DNA of 46,004 nt from Tritrichomonas foetus (GCA_001839685.1 MLAK01000207.1:83416-129419), one strand, 5' to 3'. Counted from the first letter of the stretch, positions 27,696 through 37,704 are shown. The notes: generated by a model from the sequence alone, not told the origin. Program-made: numbers and translations.

Positions 27696-30600
27696 TCAGG
27701 GTTCATTATCTGAATGAGATGATTCATCTTGATCATCAAGTTTGGTTTCTTCTTTCTCATCTTGTTGGTCTGACTGTGTTTTATTAGAAACTTTTTTATT
27801 TCTTGGCTTGATAACTACAACATATACCACAATACCAACTACAGCACCAACAACAACTAAGCATGCAATAACAATTCCAGCAATGGCTCCTGGGGAAAGT
27901 CCTTTCTTTTCCGGATCATCTCCTTTTTCACTATCTGGATTATTACCACCATTTTCAGATGAATCAGAATCATCTGGATTTGTTGGGTAACTTGGTGGAA
28001 CAACAGTAACATCATCATCACTACTAGAATCGACTTTGTCTTGGTTTGTGATATAGATAGTGGTTTTAGAAATGGAACAAAGTGTCTTAAGACCGGTAGG
28101 AGCATTAGTAAGAGTAATTTTGGATTGAATTTGGTCACAATTGCTGCTGCTCAATCCTGAAATAAACAGATGTGCTTCGTCTTGTGTTGCTAAAAGCTTG
28201 GCTGGAGTTGCTTCATATGAGACAGCAATAGAATCAGGATTGAAAGTTCCGTTAACAACAGAAATGGTTGGCCATTCAGATTGACGCTTTATGGTGATTT
28301 TTGATCCTGTTGCAAGAGTACAATCATTGAGAGTCAATTGAGAATCAACTATTTCCAATTCTTTATTAATTGTAAGTGATTTAAATGATGCTGTAACTGG
28401 AGACACTGAGACTTTATCTGCTGCAATATTTTTGGTTGAAAGATGAGATGAAGATGTAACTGAAATCTTTGGATATGTAATCGGTGTGTCTGCTTCAAGA
28501 GATGTACTATCACCAGTGCTAATAACTAAATCATTAACTGGTCGATCAATTCCTGACATCGTATATTTACCAATATTGATAAGATGAAGACCAAGATCGA
28601 CATTCTTCCAATCAGCTTTAAGAGTAAGATCTTTATAATTCGCAATATAAAGTATTTGTGCCGTTCTAGTGGATGGTAATAATGAATCTGGTTGGCCTTC
28701 ATAATATGAATAGGCAGACAATTTAACTGGAATATCTTCTTTTCCTTCTTCTGGTTGAACCATAACTGCAGAATATGTTCCTTTTGCAACTCTAACTTTA
28801 TATTCTGAACATTTGCCTGATGTGGTGAAAAAGCGATGTTTTTCATCGTCAACAGTACCTGTTGTTAAAATACAATCACTGCTAATATTATGATCATTAT
28901 AAAATGCAAATAAGCCTCTATCATCAAAGATTTTCTTCGCTTTTTCATCTCCATCAAGTTTCGGCATATAATATCCTTTTTTATCAACATTTTCATTTTC
29001 TCCACTATCAATGATAGTTAATGGAAAGCCAATCATTTTACGTTCATATTTTGTTTTAGGAGCAAATGGAAATGTGATGGATGCTTTAATAGTTCGTTTA
29101 TCTGTTTCACCTCCAACATAATGTGGAGAAACTTTGAGATGTTTAATTAATTTATCCATTCGATAATCATATTTCAAAATCCATTGAGGAACACTTGGTT
29201 CAATTAATAATTCATAGTTCATTGGACGATCTTTAACAACATTATCAATTGTAAAAGCATTTTTATTCTCATAAGCTGGTTGAATTAAACGAATTGTACG
29301 ACGATTCATATTATAATTCATAATATCAGAATTATTAGCAATGATTGTATATGAATCTTTAATTCGACCACATGATGTTTCTGTTGTGACACAAAATTGA
29401 TATAATTGTGTAACATATTGATAAACAAGAATACCATGTGTGGAATTACTTCGAATACCAAAAACATAATCGGCTATATCATCAGAATACTTTTGTTGAT
29501 TAAATCCAATATATGAAAGTGGTCCTGTATAAACAGTACGTGTTAAATATTTACCTGATGTTGGTGTATCTTTAATATCAATAGAAATAGGTTTACTTTC
29601 CTGACTTGTTAAATATTGACCAACTGTTAATGTTGGTTGATTATATAATTCGAGAATAATTGATGTTAAATTTGGATTTTCAATATCAACTTTTGTTTTA
29701 TTGCCAATAATAATGGTTCCAGAAATGGTAGAACCTTGAATAGAAACTTCAGGACATTGGTCTAAACGAAGTGCTTCTGTTAATGTAATTGGTTCAACAA
29801 CTGTAATAATATATCGTGAATTTGTTTGACCTGCTTTTGTTGATGTTGATGTAGGAAGTTTAGAATAGTCTTGAGGTCCAAGTTTATGTTGTGATATAGA
29901 GCTACATTTATTAGAATCCGTAGAATAATAACAAATTTCAACATCAGTGCTTTCATCAAAAATTGTAAATGAATATGTTAAATATTGTAATGGTGTTTTG
30001 TTTTGAATATATACTTTAACAGTAATAGTACTACCAACAACACAATATGATAATGCTTCTGGGGTCATTTGAATAATTAAACAATCAGATGTTCCTTTCG
30101 TTGAACGACTAACAAGATGTTTCTTAGTTGGAAGAGTAGTACCATCTTGACGTGTAATTTCTATAATTAAATCTTCTGCTTTAATTGATTGATCTGAAAA
30201 AGCAGGATAATTAATAGACCAAACACTTGGAATATGTGCGATTGGGAATGGACCTGCAGATGGCCATGAAATAAATTGGAGATTATCTTCATATTTAGCT
30301 GGTGAAAGTGGAGCATTTGACTCTCTAAATTTGACAACAGAAATTGGTGGAAGATAATTGGTTGTATTTACGTTTTCTGCTGGATAAAAGCCAACACCAA
30401 TCTCTTTTAATGATGGATGAAGAAGCCAACGACGATGACCAACTTCTTCTGCATTATTACTTCCTTCATCACGAATAAATCCTGAAATAGATTCCCAACA
30501 ACTAGATTCACCTTGTGCAAGATTACTATTTTTAGCTGTTTCACGTGCTTTTTCATCTGTGCATTTAGTAAAACTCGCTGGAATATCATGTGTAATTTGA

Positions 30601-31715
30601 CCATATTGATGAAGTGATAATGATGCTTTTTGACATTCAGAATTCCATGATTGTTGATTTGTAATATTTGTTGATAATCCAGCAAATTGACGCAATAAAT
30701 TTAAAACTCGAATTGAATCATTAATATCTTCAGGTGAATGTGTTCCAACTTCACATTTTTCAGAATTATAGCCAGTCACAATTTTATCAGATGTTTTAGG
30801 AAACTTTTGAAGATAAAGATTTTTCATATCAAGTAACTTACGTTCTTCAAGTTTAGAATTTCGAATAGGTGAATATTCTGGTGTTTGCTTAGGTGGTGGT
30901 GGTGGAAAAGGTGTAACAACTGGAGTAGGAATATCTAATTCAACTGTTGAACTTTCAAGTTTCGAAATACGTGCAAAAATGGTTTTACCTAAATCAGAAA
31001 CAGGAATATTTCCTAAAATCTTTAAACGGTCTCCACCTCGTTTATATATAATAGATGATGTTTCTGTAGAGCCCCATCGTTTGCATTCATTTGGATAAAT
31101 GGAACAATCAAGATAACCAAATGAAACTCGGTCATAATTATTAAAACTCTCATTAACAACATTTGCATAATTTCCTAACCACTTCATGTCTTCACGACAC
31201 TCTCCATTATAAAAGATGAAAACACTAAATTCGTTGGATTTATAAAACTGCTCTGTTGATTTGTTAGTCAATGGAATCATTGGAAGATCAACTGGTGACA
31301 TTTTCAAGTGTTCGCGAAGAAGATCTTGATAATATTGGCTGCTTTCTGTAATCGATATTGGCGTGTACATTTTTGTCTTTTGAATAGGCTGACCGTCTTT
31401 GGCGATAATATGTGATGGTGTTGCGAGCGCTTCATCACCAATAACTTTCTTACAAAAATCTGCGTTGCCGAAGTTAATGCAATCGATTTGAACAAAATGA
31501 ACTTGTGGATAAGCAATGGAAACTTCTTCCCAATAAGGCTGCGAAGCTGGAGATGCGATACAACCAGCAAATGTTAAACGGAAAAAGATTGGCTCGCCGC
31601 TATCTAATAATTTTTGTGCTTCTTCGTGATTCATAATTTCGATTGGTTTATAAGGGGTGCATGTCTTTTCTTGGTTATTTGAAATAACCAAAGCCACCAA
31701 TAGTCCAAAAATCAT
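27696..31715 (-). CDS. Large type I surface protein with thioredoxin-like and CAP domains
   Basis: 1,339 residues. A signal peptide (MIFGLLVALVIS) is followed by two thioredoxin-like domains (about 25-140 and 150-245). Their active-site CxxC is reduced to single cysteines (FAGCIASP; NGECRED), so redox activity is unlikely. After a proline run (PFPPPPP) comes a CAP/SCP domain of the bacterial YkwD type (about 325-500) with AEEVGHRRWLLHPSLKEIGVGF. A long beta-rich, Thr/Ser-rich ectodomain follows, then one membrane segment (about 1275-1301, IAGIVIACLVVVGAVVGIVV) and an acidic, charged cytoplasmic tail of 38 residues. This build, with a Gly/Ala/Val-rich membrane helix and short tail, is typical of trichomonad surface proteins. 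Likely role: cell surface or vesicle protein for host or bacterial contact (inference). The ATG is preceded by TTCACTTCACT, initiator-like, and an octamer at 31794. Confidence 0.8.
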   Translation of the reverse strand: MIFGLLVALVISNNQEKTCTPYKPIEIMNHEEAQKLLDSGEPIFFRLTFAGCIASPASQPYWEEVSIAYPQVHFVQIDCINFGNADFCKKVIGDEALATPSHIIAKDGQPIQKTKMYTPISITESSQYYQDLLREHLKMSPVDLPMIPLTNKSTEQFYKSNEFSVFIFYNGECREDMKWLGNYANVVNESFNNYDRVSFGYLDCSIYPNECKRWGSTETSSIIYKRGGDRLKILGNIPVSDLGKTIFARISKLESSTVELDIPTPVVTPFPPPPPKQTPEYSPIRNSKLEERKLLDMKNLYLQKFPKTSDKIVTGYNSEKCEVGTHSPEDINDSIRVLNLLRQFAGLSTNITNQQSWNSECQKASLSLHQYGQITHDIPASFTKCTDEKARETAKNSNLAQGESSCWESISGFIRDEGSNNAEEVGHRRWLLHPSLKEIGVGFYPAENVNTTNYLPPISVVKFRESNAPLSPAKYEDNLQFISWPSAGPFPIAHIPSVWSINYPAFSDQSIKAEDLIIEITRQDGTTLPTKKHLVSRSTKGTSDCLIIQMTPEALSYCVVGSTITVKVYIQNKTPLQYLTYSFTIFDESTDVEICYYSTDSNKCSSISQHKLGPQDYSKLPTSTSTKAGQTNSRYIITVVEPITLTEALRLDQCPEVSIQGSTISGTIIIGNKTKVDIENPNLTSIILELYNQPTLTVGQYLTSQESKPISIDIKDTPTSGKYLTRTVYTGPLSYIGFNQQKYSDDIADYVFGIRSNSTHGILVYQYVTQLYQFCVTTETSCGRIKDSYTIIANNSDIMNYNMNRRTIRLIQPAYENKNAFTIDNVVKDRPMNYELLIEPSVPQWILKYDYRMDKLIKHLKVSPHYVGGETDKRTIKASITFPFAPKTKYERKMIGFPLTIIDSGENENVDKKGYYMPKLDGDEKAKKIFDDRGLFAFYNDHNISSDCILTTGTVDDEKHRFFTTSGKCSEYKVRVAKGTYSAVMVQPEEGKEDIPVKLSAYSYYEGQPDSLLPSTRTAQILYIANYKDLTLKADWKNVDLGLHLINIGKYTMSGIDRPVNDLVISTGDSTSLEADTPITYPKISVTSSSHLSTKNIAADKVSVSPVTASFKSLTINKELEIVDSQLTLNDCTLATGSKITIKRQSEWPTISVVNGTFNPDSIAVSYEATPAKLLATQDEAHLFISGLSSSNCDQIQSKITLTNAPTGLKTLCSISKTTIYITNQDKVDSSSDDDVTVVPPSYPTNPDDSDSSENGGNNPDSEKGDDPEKKGLSPGAIAGIVIACLVVVGAVVGIVVYVVVIKPRNKKVSNKTQSDQQDEKEETKLDDQDESSHSDNEP

Positions 31716-31793
31716 AGTGAAGTGAATTGTTTACCAATTCTGAATTCCTCAGTATTTCTTAGATTATTTCTTTTCAAATCCTAAAAGTATTCA

Positions 31794-31801
31794 GAAAAAG
31801 T
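31794..31801 (-). promoter_or_regulatory. Candidate promoter octamer of the surface-protein gene
   Basis: GAAAAAGT on the plus strand, 79 bp upstream of the ATG at 31715; reads ACTTTTTC toward the gene. Confidence 0.4.
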
Positions 31802-31888
31802 TAATTTATATATCGCTTCAGAACTCTGAATCATCATTTGAATATTAAATCTACCATTCAATATTATAATCATTGATCGATCAAATTG

Positions 31889-31902
31889 TTAAGGATGTAG
31901 TC
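31889..31902. repeat. Left arm of 14-bp inverted repeat flanking the pseudogene block
   Basis: TTAAGGATGTAGTC here is the exact reverse complement of 36254-36267. Similarity continues loosely (CTCACCG versus CCATGCCG). The pair encloses the gap and all three pseudogenes. Confidence 0.4.
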
Positions 31903-32590
31903 TCACCGATCAAAAAGCACTCAAAATATGTTTCAATAGTATCATTCAAAATAAAAATTGAGAGAACTTTTTGAATTGTGATTATTTTTTTACTACATTC
32001 AATTTATTTTATATGATTACGGAATGTATAGAAATTTTCGAACGAAAGAAATTCCAACTTTAATACGAAGAAAATGATCAATAACATTAATTCCATCAGA
32101 AAAATATTTTTCATTGCTTTTGCCTATAAATTTAGATAGATATCAAATTCGATCATTAATTAATTAATGATTTGTCTTCTTAATCTTGAAATCCCAAGAA
32201 AGTTTAACAAACTAAATACAAGTTGCTTACGTACGAGCTAAACAAACAAAACAAACAAACTAAAAAAGATTCAGTTAAATTTCAATAAAAAAATATCCAG
32301 AAAAATTCAATTGTGCTTCTGTCGAGGAGATTTTTTATAATATCGATAATCAGATCTGTTGTTTCATCAAATAATTATTATTTTATTGTTTGCAGAGCTG
32401 GGAAGAAACTTGTTTATTTTGTCATTTCTTATTAATCGAATTTCTTGACATCTTATTTTTGAGAAGTTTAAGAATAAGAACATAAAGTTTTGATTTTGAG
32501 TTATTATCTGTTCCTTGTGCAATTACTATGATTCTTAATGTCAGATGTAGTTTTGTATCACGAAGATTATTAGCAATCAATGCCATGATT
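31903..32590. other. AT-rich region without recognisable gene
   Basis: Nothing coding on either strand; no repeat beyond simple AT-rich runs and a short AAACAAAC stretch near 32240-32260. It may contain unrecognisably decayed parts of the neighbouring pseudogene. Confidence 0.5.
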
Positions 32591-32599
32591 TCCTTCTAG

Positions 32600-33010
32600 A
32601 TCATATTACATTGATAAAGAATAACCAAAAATTATTGTACAAAAGAAAAATCATGATTTTGGTATTCATGAATTTGCGTGAAGTTACATTTATCTTTATT
32701 GTCGTGTTATTAGAGTCATTTCTTCCAAAAAGACCATTCTGAACCAAATCAACCACTTTTGGAAAATAATTATCATCAAGAAAAACATTGACTGACATTA
32801 AATCACGATGAATAACTTTTGTTTTTATGTAAAGAATTCATCATGAATGCCGATCAAACTACATTAAATTTATTGTAAAGTTACATTCTTTGGGCGCATT
32901 TTGATAAATTTCGGCATTCAATTTAGTTATCATTGATTTAAATTGATTTTTCGGCATTCCATGATCGAGTATCATCTAAAGGGTTCCTTTTTTCATATAT
33001 TCTGTTTATA
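32600..33010 (-). pseudogene. Protein kinase pseudogene fragment
   Basis: On the minus strand, in order, one can read EYMKKGTL followed by a stop, a helical part with more stops, then VIHRDLMSVNVFLDD and the metal-binding motif decayed to DLV where DFG is expected. The hinge, catalytic loop and magnesium loop are thus recognisable and correctly spaced for a trichomonad TKL-type kinase. A one-base shift separates the LHKNK helix end from VIHRDL, and at least four stops interrupt the frame. N-lobe and the rest of the C-lobe are not recognisable. Not functional. Confidence 0.7.
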
Positions 33011-33049
33011 AATCACTGACATAGAAACGCCAAATCAAATGAATTAGTC

Positions 33050-34540
33050 ATGGTTAATGCATGGTGAAGGAGTTCCTGATGAATCCAGTGATTATGTAAT
33101 TTTCGTCGGAAACACCGGAAAATGAGATTTTGTTTTCAGTATTAATTCGAAACATATGACTTCGTTTTTATTGTTTATAATTGTGGAAAATGCAATACCA
33201 TCATGTTGATTAATACGTTCACTATCTAATGCGTTATGAAAGACGAATTTCTGTAGCTTTATGCTCACTACAATCATATCCAACCTTTAACCACAAGCAA
33301 TAAAACCATCAAATGGACTTTGATTCCAGATATCAAGTCATGAATGTAAAAGATTGATATATCCAATTGCGCTAAAATTACCATCAGTTTGGAATGGTGA
33401 TGAGTATCTCATAAACTATGGCAAATACCATTCTCAAATCACGATGTAATTAATTGATGTTCATGATTTCCATCTCCTGTTCATACCCATTCTCCATCGC
33501 CTCTGTCTTTTAATGAAATAATTGCAGTAGTAATCCATTCTATAGTATCAACTTTAATTAAATCACCTGTATAAAACCCTAATAATGTGTTATTTGATGA
33601 TGATTTGATTTCTAAGAGTTGTTTCATGATATTATTTCTTTAATTTGCTACAGGATTAAAACGTTCAAATCTTTAAGACCATTTTGTAATTAAATCGTAA
33701 TCAACATTTAAATGCCGTGAATATTTAATTGGAATATGATAATGTTGCTAAATTCAATCTTGTTCGTAAACATTTTCGTTTGAGGTCCATGTTCATGTGA
33801 AGAAGTTGGCGAAGAAACTAATTTTCCTGTTCTATCTTCAACTATAATCTGATCATAAAAGACAGTACATTCTTTCATCATTGTATAAATTAATTCTTAC
33901 AATATTTTTTCATCATTAGTATATAAATAGTAATCAAATATATTTTGAAAAATCCAAAGAACAGCACCAGGTTACCAGCCCCAAGAAAATGGCCAACCAA
34001 GATATAACATTATCTGGATAAGATATGAAATATTCTCGAATAGAAGAATTAATGTTGAACCTTGATAATCAAATTGAACAATTGAAATTGCTCGATCAAG
34101 ACATCAATATAGAACATAATTCGTTATTTACTTTGTTTATGATATCTTCTAATGGAAATTTTATTACACCAAACAAAACATATTTACCATATTATCCGCC
34201 TGATTCATTTTCACTTGTTAATTTCATCGCATTCAATACTAACTTCATTATCTTTGCCTTCACGGAATCATTGTTGAATTCGACGGAACATAACAAAGCA
34301 TCACCATTTTATCCTTAACTTTTACCTACATTATAATTAGACTTATTCTTCGAATGTAAAATGTTCTGTTCGAATTTCATCATTTCTAAGTGTTGAGTTG
34401 TTGCAGCTGCATAGGCTGGCCTATCATTCACAAATGATATATAATTTATTTATATTTATATAATGGATATCCATTCATCACCAGTTTGGATTTCTATTTG
34501 CATCTAGTAATAAATAGCGATAAAATTTAATGAAAAAATG
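33050..34540 (-). pseudogene. GH95-like glycoside hydrolase pseudogene
   Basis: Scattered across frames on the minus strand are motifs in the order of the GH95 (alpha-L-fucosidase/galactosidase type) catalytic domain: PNW then MDIHY-NIN near 34450-34495 (usual ...D-YHLNINLQMNYW), WPFSWGW near 33980, SSPTSSHEHGPQTK near 33800, VYEQD near 33760, RGDGEW near 33510, and DTH then FQTDGNF near 33390-33425. Many stops (TAA, TAG, TGA) and several one-base shifts break it, and the 5' end runs into the assembly gap. The family cleaves fucose-containing glycans and acts in bacteria and some anaerobic protists; the presence of a decayed copy suggests a once-functional gene, possibly bacterial in origin. 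Assembly errors could add some breaks but not this many. Confidence 0.65.
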
Positions 34541-34712
34541 GATGTGAAATAATTACAAATGTTCATACATCAGTGCTCTGTGAACATTTTTCGATCCTTA
34601 TATTTGATGTTGTGAGAAATGGCTTGCATAAACAGTTGCATCTTTTTAAATTAAATCAGAATAGTTAATCAAAACCGTAAATATACAAATGCTGGGTGCT
34701 ATTTATTAAGTT

Positions 34713-35331
34713 NNNNNNNNNNNNNNNNNNNNNNNNNNNNNNNNNNNNNNNNNNNNNNNNNNNNNNNNNNNNNNNNNNNNNNNNNNNNNNNNNNNNNNNN
34801 NNNNNNNNNNNNNNNNNNNNNNNNNNNNNNNNNNNNNNNNNNNNNNNNNNNNNNNNNNNNNNNNNNNNNNNNNNNNNNNNNNNNNNNNNNNNNNNNNNNN
34901 NNNNNNNNNNNNNNNNNNNNNNNNNNNNNNNNNNNNNNNNNNNNNNNNNNNNNNNNNNNNNNNNNNNNNNNNNNNNNNNNNNNNNNNNNNNNNNNNNNNN
35001 NNNNNNNNNNNNNNNNNNNNNNNNNNNNNNNNNNNNNNNNNNNNNNNNNNNNNNNNNNNNNNNNNNNNNNNNNNNNNNNNNNNNNNNNNNNNNNNNNNNN
35101 NNNNNNNNNNNNNNNNNNNNNNNNNNNNNNNNNNNNNNNNNNNNNNNNNNNNNNNNNNNNNNNNNNNNNNNNNNNNNNNNNNNNNNNNNNNNNNNNNNNN
35201 NNNNNNNNNNNNNNNNNNNNNNNNNNNNNNNNNNNNNNNNNNNNNNNNNNNNNNNNNNNNNNNNNNNNNNNNNNNNNNNNNNNNNNNNNNNNNNNNNNNN
35301 NNNNNNNNNNNNNNNNNNNNNNNNNNNNNNN
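34713..35331. other. Assembly gap (619 N)
   Basis: Unknown sequence. The right edge is a run of ten A. The gap sits between the GH95-like and nucleotidyltransferase pseudogenes, so it may hide missing parts of both or a repeat that collapsed in assembly. Open frames across it are artefacts. Confidence 0.99.
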
Positions 35332-35835
35332 AAAAAAAAAACATTCTTCCTGCATTACCTGATAAATCAGGACGTGATTGAAAACCAAATAAAACAAAAT
35401 TAATTAAAAGATTTGAGCCAATACCACCATTTGAAGGATCATAGATTTTATTCCATATATGAAAAGTTTCATAAACATTTAAATTGGCTTTAAAAGTGGA
35501 GAATAAGTTAAAACTTTTTCGGACACGAGAAATATTCATTGCACGATGATTATTCAAAGCACATATATCAATACTGAATCCAAAGGGTCATTCTAACAGT
35601 TTAATTATTGGAACATTAGCATTATCAATTATTTTATAGTTAGAAATCATTTTTGATTTTAAAAAGAGTTTTGTTAATGTTCTTAAAATATTAGAAATAT
35701 CAGAATCTTTTGGTAAATTTAGAATGACGAAATCAATATCACCAATTGGAATATGAATTTAAGTCGCTGAGAATCTTTGGGGATGGTGATTGAGTTTTGT
35801 AAATATTTTTCAATGATATTAGTAGACATGGTAAT
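35332..35835 (-). pseudogene. TRF4-like nucleotidyltransferase pseudogene fragment
   Basis: On the minus strand a possible start MSTNIIEKYLQNS (near 35830) leads after a one-base shift into IPIGDIDFVILNLP, the metal-binding D-x-D motif of the polymerase-beta-like nucleotidyltransferases (G-S-DIDL type), then VPIIKLLE, a stop, and IDICALNNHRAMN and GGIGSNLLINFVLFGFQSRP. The last resembles the nucleotide-recognition part (GGLxSY-L-xMVxxFLQ) of non-canonical poly(A) polymerases of the TRF4/PAPD5 class. In living members this enzyme adds A tails to nuclear RNAs. Frameshift plus stop and truncation at the gap make it a likely pseudogene, although a gap-edge sequencing error cannot be excluded. Confidence 0.65.
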
Positions 35836-36253
35836 GACTAATCATATTTTTTTTTTTTTTTTCTGCTTCAGTTGGATTTAGTCATCACACAAACGATTTT
35901 AAATGACCATTTAAATGCTATCTTTCAAGATTAATCCATGTTTCTTCATTTTGGATTGGGTTTGAAGAAGCTTACGGAAAATCTGATTTTAAAAAAATGA
36001 CTTTTTGAATAGTCACTGTTTTTTTCAGATGTTTACAGAGGTGATTATATTGAAATCTTAAAAATACTTTTTAAGGGAGATCTATTACTTTTTGAGGGCG
36101 ACTGACAGCTTTTTGTGATTTCATCAGAAAAAATTATTCACTTTTTGTGCATGTTTGTTTCAAAATAATTCTGAGATATCTCAAATATTTCAATACCCAT
36201 CTGAAACATCATCATCATCACATATTCAATTTTTTTAATAGTTAACGGCATGG

Positions 36254-36267
36254 GACTACATCCTTAA
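36254..36267. repeat. Right arm of 14-bp inverted repeat flanking the pseudogene block
   Basis: GACTACATCCTTAA, exact reverse complement of 31889-31902. It lies 293 bp upstream of the Maf gene ATG. Confidence 0.4.
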
Positions 36268-36317
36268 TGATAATAATTTTCTCCATATTTGAGAAAGCTT
36301 ATTATTATTATCATTAA
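36264..36317. repeat. Inverted repeat with 14-bp perfect arms
   Basis: TTAATGATAATAAT (36264-36277) and its reverse complement ATTATTATCATTAA (36304-36317) can form a hairpin with a 26-base loop. The arms are very AT-rich, so the structure would be weak; chance is possible. Confidence 0.5.
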
Positions 36318-36559
36318 TAATTGGATCGATAAAAATTTTATGATGGTTCTACACAATTGAATAAAATATCTCAAAAAGTAAACGATTAAATTCAATTTTC
36401 AATCATTTTTATTTTCGCTTTCTGAAATTATTTTTCTGAACAGTTTTTTCCAACGAAAAATAATTTCATCAGTTAATTAATTATATGTTAACTGAATCAT
36501 TTGATTAATTTCCTTCAAATAATTTGACCTTTTCAGAAAAAATCTGGTCAATCAAAATC

Positions 36560-37168
36560 ATGCTCGCTCCGTACCGCCAACAACTCGATCAAATGAAAAT
36601 CGTTTTGGGTTCTTCAAGCCCTCGTAGGAAAGAACTCCTTGGTAAAATCTGCAATTTCGAAGTGATTCCCTCAAATTTTGATGAATCGACCATCAATCCA
36701 TCGATGTTTCCAAATCCCTCAGAATTCGTCCGTGTCCAGGCCCGTAAGAAATGCGAAGAGATTGCTGATAGAATCAAGGACGTCGATATGATTATTACTG
36801 CCGATACGATCGTTTTCATAGATAACCAAATTCTCGGTAAGCCAGGTACGCACGAGAAAGCCTACGAAATGATCAAGCAACTGAATAACCGTCCACATTC
36901 GGTCGAAACTGGTGTTTTCATTACCATGCCGAAAAAAGGAAAAAGCGTTTCATTCTCAGTCGAAACTAAAGTTTACTTCGATGATTTACCAGACAGTGTG
37001 ATTCGAGCATACGCAGACTCGGACGACCCGCTGGACAAGGCTGGAGCTTACGGATATCAGAGTGGTGCAATGTCATTGATTAAAAAGATCGATGGAGACT
37101 TTGCGAATGTTGTAGGGCTCCCAGTGAACGAATTGTGCAAGAGAATCGCCGAGTTAATCAAAGAGTGA
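36560..37168 (+). CDS. Maf-family nucleoside triphosphate pyrophosphatase
   Basis: 202 residues, the usual size of the family. Maf proteins hydrolyse non-canonical or excess nucleotides (dTTP, UTP, m5UTP) to the monophosphate and pyrophosphate, acting in the cytosol as house-cleaning enzymes. Visible motifs: IVLGSSSPRRKELL (14-27), the catalytic ADTIVFIDNQILGKP (81-95), ETKVYF, and GAYGYQSGAMSLIKKIDGDFANVVGLPV near residues 165-190. The Gln in GAYGYQ points to the dTTP/UTP (YhdE) type. The track frame starts at TTG, so the ATG at 36560 is used; a second ATG at 36593 starts closer to the usual family N-terminus. GC content is high for the region. Confidence 0.9.
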   Translation: MLAPYRQQLDQMKIVLGSSSPRRKELLGKICNFEVIPSNFDESTINPSMFPNPSEFVRVQARKKCEEIADRIKDVDMIITADTIVFIDNQILGKPGTHEKAYEMIKQLNNRPHSVETGVFITMPKKGKSVSFSVETKVYFDDLPDSVIRAYADSDDPLDKAGAYGYQSGAMSLIKKIDGDFANVVGLPVNELCKRIAELIKE

Positions 37169-37340
37169 TTCCCCTTCGAATCAATATAGAATAAAAAAAA
37201 AACAAAATCAACATCAAATTTTCACTTTTTTCTAACCGTTAAGGTGATTTGATTTATGGATTTGACCTAAGGTAAAAATAAAGTATTGAATTAATCATCA
37301 CCATTACTCCTTCATTCAGGAATGTATGTGAATACTTTCG

Positions 37341-37387
37341 TGATCACTTGATGTGTTCGGAATAACTGCCCGCAGATCAAGTGATCA
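37341..37387. repeat. 12-bp perfect inverted repeat
   Basis: TGATCACTTGAT (37341-37352) pairs with ATCAAGTGATCA (37376-37387), leaving a loop of 23 bases. A related TGTGATCACA palindrome follows near 37410-37419. It lies 170 bp after the Maf gene and 320 bp after... the PIP kinase stop on the other side, between two converging genes, so it could shape RNA 3' ends. Confidence 0.6.
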
Positions 37388-37704
37388 AATTGAATATTAG
37401 TTTCTACAAATGTGATCACATACAATTAAATCATCCAATTTGAAACATCAAGGGCTTGAATAATTGGTTTGGATTGAATAGTTTACACAATATTTCATCT
37501 AGCATTTCAGAACATCAAAAATGAGAAATTGAATAGAAAGTATTCAATTTCACTTCATAGCCCATGTGATGGAAATTGAAGTGAAAGGCAAAAGTGTCGT
37601 GTGATGTGATGTGAATGGTCAGCCTTGTTGAAGGAACGAAAAGAAAAAGAATTAAAATAAATAAATAGTTGGTTGTTGGATTTTATTGAAATAGTTGTTG
37701 TCAT

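Larger units (their letters stand above)
35863..36523. other. Non-coding upstream region of the Maf gene
   Basis: No gene seen. It holds a 15-16 base poly-T tract at about 35847-35862, the right arm of the 14-bp inverted repeat (36254-36267) and an overlapping 14-bp hairpin (36264-36277 with 36304-36317). Confidence 0.6.

Noticed and set aside
34025..34318. 97-codon plus-strand frame
   Set aside because: Lies antisense to the GH95-like pseudogene, whose motifs continue on both sides on the minus strand.
34696..35557. Three long frames through the N run
   Set aside because: Artefacts of translating unknown bases.
36524..36559. Twelve extra codons before the Maf ATG
   Set aside because: They begin at TTG and add nothing to the conserved fold.
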